From Tupaia tana (Eukaryota; Chordata; Mammalia; Scandentia; Tupaiidae), in assembly GCA_026018925.1 (NCBI GenBank), contig JAKSZU010000006.1, positions 194,116,449 to 194,180,448 of the forward strand: a stretch of 64,000 bases of DNA, given 5' to 3'. The position numbers and the translations under genes were made by a program. Positions 11,931-21,670 of the stretch are shown here, piece by piece. A model generated the notes under the pieces. That model did not search any database. It was given only the letters and a program-made list of their open reading frames with translations, and had not been told where the DNA came from. Position 1 is the stretch's first letter; each line of letters starts with the position of its first letter.

Positions 11931-12120
11931 AAATATAAAAAAAAAGAATTGAGATATGCTCTAAGTGTAAAATAAACACTAGATTTTGAAGACTTAGCTT
12001 TAAAAAATCTAAAATATCTTGCTAATACATTTTCTATAGATTGTTGTTGAAATGGTAATTTTTTTGGATATGCTGGGTGAAAACATACTACAATGAATTT
12101 CATCTATTTCTTTTTACTTT

Positions 12121-12390
12121 TAAAAAATGTATTTATATATGTTTTCTTTGTTAGAGGGTGCATGTGTTCATGGAGGGAGAGAAAGAGGAAGAGAAAGAAA
12201 GCACCTCCCCCACCCTCATGGGAGTTGGTTACACAACAATCATTTCTCTTCCATTTTTCTTTTTGGGATTTTGGGCACACACGCATACATGCTCAGTGTG
12301 TGTCTTATACCACCAGGTCTGGGACTTGAATTAAGCAGGCAGCCATGTCGGATTTCAACCACCTTAATCAACATGTCACTGGCTGGCCCC
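12121..12390 (-). mobile_element. tRNA-derived SINE in hAT element
   Basis: Full-length minus-strand copy with an exact duplication, ctttttacttt, at 12110-12120 and 12391-12401. Confidence 0.88.
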
Positions 12391-12479
12391 CTTTTTACTT
12401 TTCTTAATGCAGCTACTATACAGTTAAAATTATGTATATGGCTTGTATCATATTTCCATTGGACAGTTCTGGCACAGAC

Positions 12480-13345
12480 TGCTAAGCATAGAGTTAGTTC
12501 TTCTGTGAGCTGTCTTCCTGCTGTCTAAATTTGGTAGGTGACCTCTACCTGGAAAGAGGAAGTGAGGTGGTGGAAAGACAAGGTGGTGGAGAGACAAGGT
12601 TTCTTCCTTCCCTGCAGGAGGGTATGGCAGAAAGCCAATATTTGCAGCAAGTTGTTCAGCTCACAGACTTTCTTCTGTGACGAGTAACTTCCACTATATT
12701 CCAAGACAGGATCTGCTTTTTGGAAAGGTAAAAAAATATTTCAGCAGTCCAAAGTTAGTCGCTCAAAACTGGCTCTTACAAGATGCTCACTTTTAAGAGT
12801 TAGGGGTCATGGCAAAGGGCCCATTCAACCCAACCCCTTCAGTGAAATTAAGGGGAGTTCATTAAAACAGCGTGGTCTCTCACAAATGTGCTGTATTATC
12901 CTGACTAACTCAGCAATACCAAAGGAGACTAAAAGTTTTAGAAGAGCAATAATGAAAACATCTGTAAGTTTGACAACAACCAAGAAAATCCACAAACAGA
13001 AGTATGCAAAAAGGAAAGTTAGTTTTCCCATGCCATAAAATACATTATGACAATTTCATTCTCCCACTCTTGTAAAAAAAATTTTTTTTTAACCAAATCA
13101 GTCAAATATTTACATGTAACATCAGACTTGGCAGCAGATTCAAAGAAAACTATTGAGGTCAGCAAAAGTTGCTTCTGTATCAGAGGCTTTGAGATTCTGG
13201 GTTTCAATTAACTTTTCTAAATACAACTGACAGTCTTTATTTTGAAAAATGTTTGACTACAAAATAAACAGCCTAAATAGAAAATACTAAATCAGATGCT
13301 GCCCCCACATTCCATACAACTGAGTATACAGTTAAAAGACATGGA
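12480..13345. other. Intergenic, nothing recognised
   Basis: No gene or family was recognised. Confidence 0.5.
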
Positions 13346-13348
13346 TAA

Positions 13349-13582
13349 GGGGCCAACAGCTGGTGTGCTGGTTAAGGCACTGGACTCCCACACAGCCAAC
13401 TGTGGTTCAAGTCTGGCAGCCTGAAAATCATGCTGGGTGTGTGTGTGCGTGTATGTCCAAAATCCCAGGAGGAGAATGGAAGGAAAGGAATTGTGGGTAG
13501 CCATCCTCCCATCTTCCCTGGGGCATAATTTCTCACTTTCCCTCTGTCTTCTCTATCTCTCCAGTAAGGACATGTACCCATG

Positions 13583-13633
<51 letters not shown>

Positions 13634-13640
13634 AATCCAG
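13349..13640 (+). mobile_element. tRNA-derived SINE ending in a CA microsatellite
   Basis: The head is ggggccaacagctggtgtgc, with a full body. The tail has become a (CA)n run at 13588-13630. A perfect 15 bp duplication, aaaagacatggataa, flanks it at 13334-13348 and 13641-13655. Confidence 0.9.
13588..13630 (+). repeat. (CA)n microsatellite
   Basis: About 21 CA units, derived from the 3' tail of the SINE. Confidence 0.95.
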
Positions 13641-13659
13641 AAAAGACATGGATAAAAGA

Positions 13660-13985
13660 AATCATGAAACAATTTGAACTTAGTCATGGAATTTGTTGTA
13701 TTGGCATAAGACAGATAATTTCTTTTTTCTAATTTCGTTAGATCTCAACCTGAAATTAATCGTATAGCTGACATTGAAAAGTCTAGCTTTAGAGATATTT
13801 ATCTTCAAGCCTTCTTGTCCTTTCTGCTACGAATCAACTCATGTGAAAACATCTACTAGGTATATTATTTATTTCAGAGTAGAATGCCCTTTAAGTTACC
13901 AAAATGTTACTTATTTTTGCACAAAAATAGTACACTATTTATTATTTAGGATTTGTTTTACTTTAAAGCAAAATAAAAATCAGCT
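13660..13985. other. Intergenic, nothing recognised
   Basis: AT-rich, with no repeat or gene seen. Confidence 0.5.
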
Positions 13986-13989
13986 TATT

Positions 13990-14262
13990 GGGCAGGTCCT
14001 AAGGCCGAGTGGTTAAGGGAATTCGATCCTTTACGGATGACTCTGTTTCAAATCTTGGCCCCAGTGACTTGAAAAACATGTCAGGTTTGGGTGCATACAT
14101 GCCCCAAATCTGAACAGGATGGAGAAAAGAAGGAGAAGGGATTGTAGTGTGACCATGCCCCATTAGGAGGTCTTTCTTCCTTTCCGTCTCTTTCTCTCTC
14201 TTACTCTTTCTAGTTGAGTGCATATGCTCTCTGGTGTATAAATAAAAACAAACAAACAAAAG
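13990..14262 (+). mobile_element. Older tRNA-SINE with a tRNA-Ser-like head
   Basis: The head contains ggccgagtggttaagg, which matches the D-arm region of tRNA-Ser, followed by the same tRNA-unrelated body as the lineage family (ggagaagggattgtagtg, pyrimidine tract, A-rich end). It suggests the family's founder was a type II tRNA (Ser or Leu). Confidence 0.7.
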
Positions 14263-14269
14263 ACAGAAT

Positions 14270-14735
14270 AGTAAGCTTAATCAAAATTGTAACAGGGGAA
14301 GGTTTAAATGCTAGAAAACAGTATGTTAGAAGCACACATTTTTAATTCAATGTTTCATCATTAGTTTCCCAAAATTGTATTATCTAACACAGCTATTCTC
14401 ATCTGAGTGCCTTTACATTTCTGAAATCAATACAATCCCACATCTCAAAGAATCTAGTCAACCAGGTAAAGTTTTCTCATTAGCTTAAGAGAGATTTTTG
14501 CTATATTTTAAACATATGTAATTCAATAAATCTTAAAGGGTAGTAAATTCAGTACTACTGCTTACCCGATGAGTTTGTAGATTATGAGGAAAATATCGTC
14601 TCTTCTGCTCCTTAGCGCCAGCTGTTTTTTCTGTCTGGATTGTCTCTTTGAGTTACCAAAGCCTCATCCATCTCTCAGTTTCTCAGAGGGTTTCTCTAAG
14701 TGTTCTTTAACCCTGGATTATCATGCTTGTTAGGA
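14270..14735. other. Intergenic, nothing recognised
   Basis: No feature supported. Confidence 0.5.
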
Positions 14736-14739
14736 TTAA

Positions 14740-14900
14740 GGCTCCAACATAGCATTTGGCATTGTTATTATACTTACTGCATTGCTATAATTATTCCTGT
14801 ATCAGTCTCAGGTCCTGAAGATTGTGTCTTTTTCACTTTGGTGCCCCTTCTGCCCAGCATAGGCTCTGTTCAATAAAGGTTTTTGGAACAGAATCGTGCT
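14740..14900 (+). repeat. L2 3'-end fragment
   Basis: The ggtcctgaagattgtgtctt...cccagcataggctctgttca...aataaaggtttttggaac order is typical of the L2 3' end. Confidence 0.55.
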
Positions 14901-15331
14901 GAGTTATTAGCATAACAAGATGGTTTGATACTATCAGGCTTTTTGGATGGTCTGCTCTTCCATTGCTGTTTAGATCGGATCCTCCACAGCTTGGTACTAT
15001 CCCCATTCGAAACTCTTTTTATTTAATACACATATTACCTATCCCTCTCTGTAATGAAGAAATAGCCTCTGTTTACAACCTTCTCTAAATTTGTGAGGGT
15101 CTCATAGAAGAATGGCTTAAGCCATGAGTGATATTGCTATTTCATTTTAGTTTTCTTGGGTGGGAAGCAACTTTTACTGTATAATTTCCCCTCTTCACTC
15201 TCATGTCTTCCTCTCTCATGGACAACCACATTGTGAACCACAGTCCTCTGCTCTCTTCCTTTTAGCTGGCCTGGTCACCAAGATTGGCGGGCCATGCCTT
15301 ATACCTTCATATGCAGGGATTGTTTTTCTTT

Positions 15332-15594
15332 TTCTTTTTTGGGGGGAGAGGTTTTTGCTATAGGGTATGTGCACTAGCCAGAAAGAGAGAGACGCAGAAA
15401 GACAGGAAACAAGATATCACCCCCTGGTAGGATAGCCATGCTGCAATCCCTTCTCCTCCATTCTCTCCTGTTGGGATCTTGGGAATGCACGCACACACGC
15501 CTGGCGTGAGTTTAAGCCACCAGGTCCAGGACTTGAACCATGGTCAACTACATGGGAGTCCAGCAACATAGCCATCATGCCAACTGCTGGTCCC
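15332..15594 (-). mobile_element. tRNA-derived SINE, full length
   Basis: On the minus strand it reads from gggaccagcagttggcatga to a T-rich plus-strand start. The flanking duplication is imperfect (gattgtttttctttt and gattttcttttagg). Confidence 0.88.
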
Positions 15595-15665
15595 GGTACT
15601 GATTTTCTTTTAGGTATTCCCATCTCTCCTCATACTTTGGATTGTAGTGGGCCATTTTCTGAATC

Positions 15666-15714
15666 TATCAAGCTTGTTTTTATATATCTGAAACTTGTTT
15701 TTATATATCCGAAA
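15666..15714. repeat. 24 bp tandem duplication
   Basis: The unit cttgtttttatatatctgaa is repeated with one substitution (at 15669 and 15692, approximately). Confidence 0.75.
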
Positions 15715-15879
15715 TCCCAACTTTGTATAGTTTCAAAGATTTAACTATATAGGAGTGGTGTTAATACACAGAACAAAAGTTTCTAAATATATACAGTATA
15801 CCAAAAGTCTAAGTTTGCATGATGGATTTAAGTGTAGTTTTCCTTGTCATATACTTGACTAATTTCATAATGAGCATAA

Positions 15880-16043
15880 GGGCCAGTCAGTGGCATGGTG
15901 GTTAGGGCAGCTAGACCCTACATAGTCAACTCATGGTTTGAACCTGAAAAACATGCTAGGCCTGTGTGCACATGATTTCTCACCCCCCTGTCTCTGACAA
16001 GAACATGTGCTCTATAACAAAAACTAAAAACAAAACCAAAATA
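15880..16043 (+). mobile_element. Internally deleted tRNA-SINE
   Basis: The head gggccagtcagtggcatggt joins directly to the distal body (gatttctcaccccc), so the central segment is missing. The duplication ataatgagcat occurs at 15867-15877 and 16044-16054. Confidence 0.82.
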
Positions 16044-16154
16044 ATAATGAGCATGAATTTATTCTTATGATCTAAAATAAAAACCAAAGATATTATATTT
16101 GGGAATGTTTCATAACAAATACAAAGCAAAATTTCCCATATAAAACTGCTTCAG

Positions 16155-16428
16155 TGACCAGCAGATAGTGTAATAGTTATGTCACTGGACTCCCAGATAG
16201 TCAACCATGGCTCAAGTCCTGGCTCTGGTAGCTTAAAATTCACGCTGGGAACGTGTGCAAACATGCCCAAGATCCCGGGAGGAGAATGGAGGAGAAGATA
16301 TTGCAGCATAGCCATCTCCTCTGGGGATTGATTTCTCACTTTCTGACCCTCTGTCTGTCTCTCTGGCGAGCACATGTGCCTACAGCAAAATCTCTCTCTC
16401 TCTCTCAAAAAAAAAAAAAAAAAAAAAA
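16155..16428 (+). mobile_element. tRNA-derived SINE, full length
   Basis: It runs from gaccagcagatagtgtaata to a (CT)n stretch and a 22-A tail (16407-16428). No clear duplication was found. Confidence 0.88.
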
Positions 16429-16439
16429 GGATGTTTTAT

Positions 16440-17030
16440 ATACATATATTTGTTTCTAAACAATAAAAGTAGTGTTCCAAAAGCAAAAGTATAAAAAGTT
16501 CAGATGTTTTCTTAATATAATTCTTTTTAGTTATGCCTTTCAATGGACTAAATTAGTCTCATGATAAATCTCCAAAGACCTTTTTATACATGCTAATACC
16601 TCAGTTACTTAGTATACATCCAATTTTGAATTACCTATATCATATACTTTCCAACTCCTTTTGGCTGTTTCCCTTTCCAAAAACTGGAGAGGGGAAGAAA
16701 AAAAGAAAAAATGAAATGATTTAATTCAGCCATTTGTTATTTACATTAAGTTGTATTTTGGAGAAGCAGCTTGAAATTATATATATAAGTGAATCTACTA
16801 TTCATGGGTCTTCCAGTTCCATATGGCACTCAAGCTACTGCAGGGCTTTTTTCCTGATACACTAACTCAATTTACAACCAACAAGCTCCACATGCATGTT
16901 TCAAGGTTGTATGGCTTTCAATGTACAAGTCTTACCCAGGTTCTCCATTCTTGCAAAAAGGAAAATCGGTAATGCAATATTCAATACCTTTCAAGTTATC
17001 TCTTTAAAATTTGCTACAAAAATTACATCA
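16440..17030. other. Intergenic, nothing recognised
   Basis: AT-rich sequence without recognisable features. Confidence 0.5.
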
Positions 17031-17043
17031 AAAACTAAAACTT

Positions 17044-17300
17044 GGGACCAGCAGTTAGCGTAATGGCTATGTCGCTGGACTCCCATGTAGTCGACCATAG
17101 TTCGAGTCCTGGACCCGGTGGCTTAAACTCACGCCGGGCGCGTGTGCATGCATGCCCAAGATCCCGAGAGGAGAATGGAGGAAGAAGGGATTGCAGCGTG
17201 GCCATCCCTCCTGGGGGGTGATTTCTCACTTTCTATCTGTCTCTCTCTTTCTGGCGAGTGCACGTGCCCTATAGCGAAAACCTCTCCAAAAACAAACAAA
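17044..17300 (+). mobile_element. tRNA-derived SINE, young copy
   Basis: It has an A-box-like ttagcgtaatgg and a B-box-like gttcgagtcc, and the body is near consensus. A perfect 13 bp duplication, aaaactaaaactt, flanks it at 17031-17043 and 17301-17313. Confidence 0.93.
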
Positions 17301-17382
17301 AAAACTAAAACTTATAATCTTATAATGCTAAAACATTTCTTGAAGTTGTCACAAAGTGCTAAAAATCATTCAGAAAACCACC

Positions 17383-17643
17383 GGAACCAGCAGTTAGTGT
17401 AATGGCTATGTCGCAGGACTCCCACGTAGTCGACCGCGGTTCGCGTCCCGGACCCAGTGGCTTAAAACTCATGCCGGGCGCGTGTGCGTGCGTGCCCAAG
17501 ATCCCGAGAGGAGAATGGAGGAGAAGGGATTGCGGCGTGACCATCCCCCCTGGGGGGTGATTTCTCGCTTTCTGTCTCTGTCTCTGTCTCTCTCTGTCTG
17601 GTGAGCGCACGTGCCCTATAGTGAAAACCTCTTCCAAAAAAAT
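17383..17643 (+). mobile_element. tRNA-derived SINE, CpG-rich young copy
   Basis: The B box ggttcgcgtcc and many CpGs (gccgggcgcgtgtgcgtgcg) are retained. The duplication is aatcattcagaaaaccac (17364-17381) versus aatcattagaaaaccac (17644-17660). It lies only 83 bp from the previous same-strand SINE. Confidence 0.93.
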
Positions 17644-17659
17644 AATCATTAGAAAACCA

Positions 17660-18500
17660 CAGGTTACATATGTGCTTTGAAGAAGGAAGAGGCATGAGAA
17701 TGAAAGAAAACCAATTTATGCCAATTTTCATTATTTAAAAATTAACACAAAAATAAAACTTCTAGAAGCCTGGTAAATATAGAGATAATATTCTAACATC
17801 TAGATTCAGCCTTAACTTTATTTCTAATGATGACCCTGAACAAGTCATAATCTTGCAAGGATTTTAACTTGCTTATCTGTACCACAAAAGGTATGATTAG
17901 CTGGTTCAAAGTGCTAGGTCCTTATGGCTCTAGGGTTTTCTGAGAGGTTATAAGCCACATCAGTGCCTACAGGGTCAGGTAGTTGACATGTACAAGTGAG
18001 GATGACCAGGGTGAGAAGAAAGTTCCTTTAAGATGAATCCTTATCAATTTTTTATAATTTCATGTTTGATAGTAATACAAAGATTTCACTTTCCTCTTAG
18101 TTCTACTATGAAATAAACAATAAATGGTCACCAATACTGATAAATAAGAGTTTTATAGAGACCATACGGAATGGTAGGGACTGCGTCAAATTAGAGAAGG
18201 TAGGAAAAGCACCAAGCTATTGTTACCATATGGGAATAAAGGTTCAATGTTGCCATATATCAAAAAAAGTGGATGTTTCAAAAATTTAAGTGTAGGCAAT
18301 CAAAGAAAAAATCATTTATAAAAACCACCTTGTGGGCCATTACCATTTTGGCCAAAAAAAAAAAAAGAAAATCTGTGGAATAAATAGGGCTCATGGTTTA
18401 TAATACCTGAACTGCGTTGTCTCCCTCATACTAGGCCAGCACATATTAAATAGTTTGCTAGTAAAACCTCTTTCATAAAGTTCTTACTATCATGACCCAC
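17660..18500. other. Intergenic, nothing recognised
   Basis: No gene or clear repeat. Confidence 0.5.
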
Positions 18501-18509
18501 AGTGTATTT

Positions 18510-18665
18510 ACTGATTTCCTTTTACAAACTGTGCTCTGTGCTAAGACCTTTTGACTCATCTCATTTGATCAGCCAGGTGGATACACTTATTCTCAGTGTA
18601 CAGATGGAAGAGGAAATGAGGCTCATAGAGATTGAAGACCATGTCCTAACTCACAGAACTGTTTT
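18510..18665 (+). repeat. MIR
   Basis: tctcatttgatcagccaggt, then gtacagatggaagaggaaat, then gaggctcatagagattgaag is a typical MIR. Confidence 0.75.
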
Positions 18666-18891
18666 TGGAGAATTGAGTCTAGAATATTGCCTTAGTAATA
18701 TTTACAATATAATGATGATTGAAAAAAGCAGGGTATAAAATGTGTAAGTTTAAATATTTTTTTTTATTCCCAGTGACTGCATTTTATTCCATCATGAAGA
18801 TATACTTTAATATACTTAAACAAGTCTCTATTATTAAACACTTGAGTTGATATTAAAACCATTTAGGAAGGCATTTTTAAAAAAAACTTTA

Positions 18892-19409
18892 GGGATGTCC
18901 CCATAGCCTGGTAGTTAAGGGAACTGGATCTCACATGACTGACTCCAGCTCTGCTGGCTTGAAAAAACATTCTGGGGACCAGCAGATGGAATAATGGTTA
19001 TGTTGCTGGATTCCGTGGAGTCGATGTAGTTTGAGAACTGGACCCACCGGCCTAAAACTCACACTGGGCACATGTGTGTGCATGTCCAGAATCCTAAGAG
19101 GAAAATGGAGGAGAAAAGAAGGGACTGTGGTGTGGTCATCCTCCTGGGGGGAAGAGTTATTTCTCACCGTCTCTCTGTCTCTGTCTCTCTGGCAAGCATA
19201 TGTACCCTAGAACAAAACTCTCAAAAAAAAAAAAAAGATAAAAACATGCCGGATGCGCATGTACACATGCCAAAAGTACCAATAGTTTAGAGAAATAGAG
19301 GAAAAGGGATTGTGGTATGGACACGCCTCATTGGAGGTTCATTTCTCCACTCCTTCTTTCTCTCTCTCTGGGAAGCACACACACCCTTGGCAAATTAATA
19401 AACAAAACC
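18892..19409 (+). mobile_element. Older tRNA-Ser-like SINE, host of a nested SINE
   Basis: The head (gggatgtccccatagcctgg, tagttaagggaactggat) occupies 18892-18974 and the body resumes at about 19246 (gccggatgcgcatgtacaca). It is the same old subfamily as 13990-14262. Confidence 0.72.
18975..19238 (+). mobile_element. tRNA-derived SINE nested in an older SINE
   Basis: It runs from gggaccagcagatggaataa to an A-rich tail, inserted after the head of the older SINE. The short duplication is around aaaacat (about 18964 and 19241). Confidence 0.85.
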
Positions 19410-19457
19410 TGACCTCATTCACTAATTTAAAATCATTAGCTCATGACCTATAAAAAG

Positions 19458-19575
19458 GGCCATCAAAAATTCATGAAAAAATGTATAAAACAACTATGCA
19501 CAGATTTCAAATATTTTTGCAGCAAAATAATTGTACTTTAATTCCATTTTCCACTAAATTTTTGATGTCCCCTCA
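19458..19575 (+). mobile_element. HSMAR2-type mariner MITE
   Basis: A left arm with caaaaattcatgaaaaaatg, the centre agatttcaaatatttttgca and a right arm attccattttccactaaatt. It is collinear with the copies at 55131 and 58425. Confidence 0.65.
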
Positions 19576-20001
19576 TATATGTCACTTCATTAGATGCTGT
19601 CCTCAAAGAGAAGTCTGGTTTGCAATTTATCTCTGGGAAGCAAGGTTTATCCTTAAACAACAACAACAACACAGAACTTCTTTGATCTTTAAACAGGCAT
19701 TCACATTACCTATATACATTTTTAAGGTATTTAAGCAATTGCCTGTGAGTAAATGGTCAAGTCTCCATTTATATCCTTAGTCTCTTGGGCTTTGGGCTGA
19801 AAACAAGGAGACTTCTCCCAAATAGCTTAGTTTGAAGAACTGCACAGGGATCGCAGCAATGTTGTTTGCTAGACATCTTAAGATTTGTAAAATGAACTCT
19901 GAACACTACTCCTATTAGCAGGATATACTTGGGAGTCCCTTTGTCATCTATACATAAGAACAAGTGACACTATGTCTTCTCTCAATTTTCAACTTACTGT
20001 A

Positions 20002-20071
20002 CTGGGTCGTCAGAAAAGTCATGATGCATTTTTGCATAGAAAAATATGTCATGACTTCTCCAATGACCCAA
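20002..20071. mobile_element. 70 bp palindromic Tc1/mariner MITE
   Basis: ctgggtcgtcagaaaagtca at the left is complementary, with few mismatches, to the right end (tgacttctccaatgacccaa). TA dinucleotides flank both sides (20000-20001, 20072-20073). It would fold into one long hairpin. Confidence 0.85.
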
Positions 20072-20228
20072 TAGTTGCAGAACCTCAAATTCTACAGTTT
20101 CAAAATAACTGCAGCTATTAGGCTGAAGACACAGAAATAGACACGTTGGAGGAAAAGGACCAAGATGTTAACGTAAATTGAACACATACTTTTGATCATT
20201 GAAACTAGAACACCTTTGAGAGTGAAAT

Positions 20229-20438
20229 GTGGGAAGTGCTCTCAATCATCACACTGTGATGGGAGGCATGTATACCAAGACTCTGGTAAACTGGGACATG
20301 TTGGCGCCCTACTATGGAAAACAGCTGTATGAACTGGAGATGTTGAGCTTGGAAAAGATGGGGATGGAGTTTGGGGTTGAGGGACACGCAGACCACCATT
20401 ATGTACCTGAAAAACTACATGAAGAACTGGGTCAATGA
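20229..20438 (+). pseudogene. Coding-looking stretch, unrecognised; possible retropseudogene remnant
   Basis: An open stretch of about 70 codons without an ATG at its start. It reads as compositionally protein-like (for example KTLVNWDMLAPYYGKQLYEL and HADHHYVPEKLHEELGQ before a stop). Stops lie upstream in the same frame. I recognise no family, and chance is possible. Confidence 0.2.
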
Positions 20439-20539
20439 TTTCAGTTTTAACACTTGGAATGGACAAAGCTGAAAAGGATTTATAGTCTGATGTAATGAAA
20501 TGGCCATGAGTTTGGTTGCTGAACAATTTCAGATTCAAA

Positions 20540-20975
20540 CCCCAGAGGATACTAACTAGTTTCTTAATGCCTTTATTAAAAAAGTGGGACAGTCACAATG
20601 ACTTACTGAGGTAATATAAAAGTGAACCAGAATAGAGGTCAATAAATGTGTGTGTTCTATACTATTGCTAAAAATATTCTAGCATAGGAACAGACCACCC
20701 ATTGGGTGTGTTATGGGATATTCTAGGGATTAACTGAATAGATGGGTGAAACCAACATTCTTTGACTAATTTGACTTAAACAGAAATTGCCTTTAGAAAT
20801 AGAAGTCAGTAATTTCTTCTGGGTATGAGAAAAGGTAACCTTACGTAATAATCTTATTTTAAAGAAAGACTTAAATATATCATAAGTATTTTATTAATAT
20901 TCATCAGAAAATCTGATATTTCCTTGTAAAGTAATATATGCTATTTATTTCAAACTGTGCAAAAAAGCCTAAGGT
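20540..20975. other. Intergenic, nothing recognised
   Basis: No feature supported. Confidence 0.5.
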
Positions 20976-20980
20976 TTTTT

Positions 20981-21232
20981 TCGAGAGGCTTTTGCTATAG
21001 GGCACGTGCACAGGCCAGAAAGACAGAGACACACAGAGAGACAGAAAGCGAGAAATCACCACCCAGGGGGATGGCCACACCGCAATCCCTTCTCCTCCAT
21101 TCTCCCCTCGGGATCTTGGGCATGCACGCATGTGTCTGGCATTAAGTTTTAAGCCATTGGGTCTGGGACTCAAACTGTGGTTGACTACACGAGAGTTCAG
21201 CGACATAGCCATTACTCCAACTGCTGGTCCCT
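20981..21232 (-). mobile_element. tRNA-derived SINE, full length
   Basis: The minus-strand head is gggaccagcagttggagtaa and it ends near tcgagaggcttttgctatag on the plus strand. The duplication is imperfect (taaggttttttt and taagttttttaa). Confidence 0.88.
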
Positions 21233-21670
21233 GTAAGTTTTTTAAATGACATGTTGCTTGATTTTGAAATTTCATCCAGATTGTATTTTTAAAAACCAAC
21301 TTTCATAATCTGGTATTTGAAATCCTTTTTCTTGAACAAAACCAAAGGAAGTATTTTAAAAAAATTTTAAATGAGGTGAAAAGGTAATTTTTAACCTGTT
21401 AGTAAGTACATTTCTAAAAAAAAAAAAAGTTTGGGTTAGTTTCTAATCCCAGTAAAGTAAAACAGAAATAATGATATATATATACTTTTCTTAACATTTT
21501 TTTAAAAAAAAGTATTAGACAACCAGGTCTTTTAGAACCATTTTGGTCAAGTAAACAGAATTTCTGGTACTGAATATCAATCTTGAGAGGCAAATTCATG
21601 AAATTACTATTTTCTATGCTCTTTATTCTTGCCTTTCTGCACTGTAGTGCAGTGCTCGCCTGTTTAATTC

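Larger units (their letters stand above)
9553..11944 (+). mobile_element. 2.39 kb LINE-mediated insertion with L1 5' end and non-L1 interior
   Basis: The insertion is bounded by a perfect 17 bp duplication, agaattgagatatgctc (9536-9552 and 11945-11961), with an A run at its 3' edge. Its first 0.5 kb is L1 5'UTR-like with two tandem units and a possible ORF1 start near 9973. From about 10108 the sequence no longer looks like L1: it has a MIR at 10200-10320, a SINE-like piece at 10690-10845 and about 1.1 kb unrecognised. The duplication proves one insertion event. That the L1 piece and the interior arrived together is an inference. Confidence 0.75.
9290..12474 (+). repeat. hAT-type DNA transposon, split by two insertions
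   Basis: Three pieces (9290-9552, 11945-12120, 12402-12474) join into one collinear non-autonomous hAT copy. Its blocks include gaatgtggctagtac, agtgcatttggaataacttg, taagtgtaaaataaacacta and tttccattggacagttctgg. The first break carries the L1-led insertion (9553-11944) and the second carries a SINE (12121-12390). The family name (MER3/MER58-like) is from memory and tentative. Confidence 0.7.

Noticed and set aside
13588..13630. Repeat array that might be CRISPR-like
   Set aside because: It is a pure CA microsatellite. No spaced repeat arrays occur, and the DNA is a mammalian nuclear genome.
17085..17115. tRNA gene candidates from A/B-box-like sequences
   Set aside because: The boxes sit in SINE heads. 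No copy can complete a cloverleaf with a matching acceptor stem and anticodon arm.
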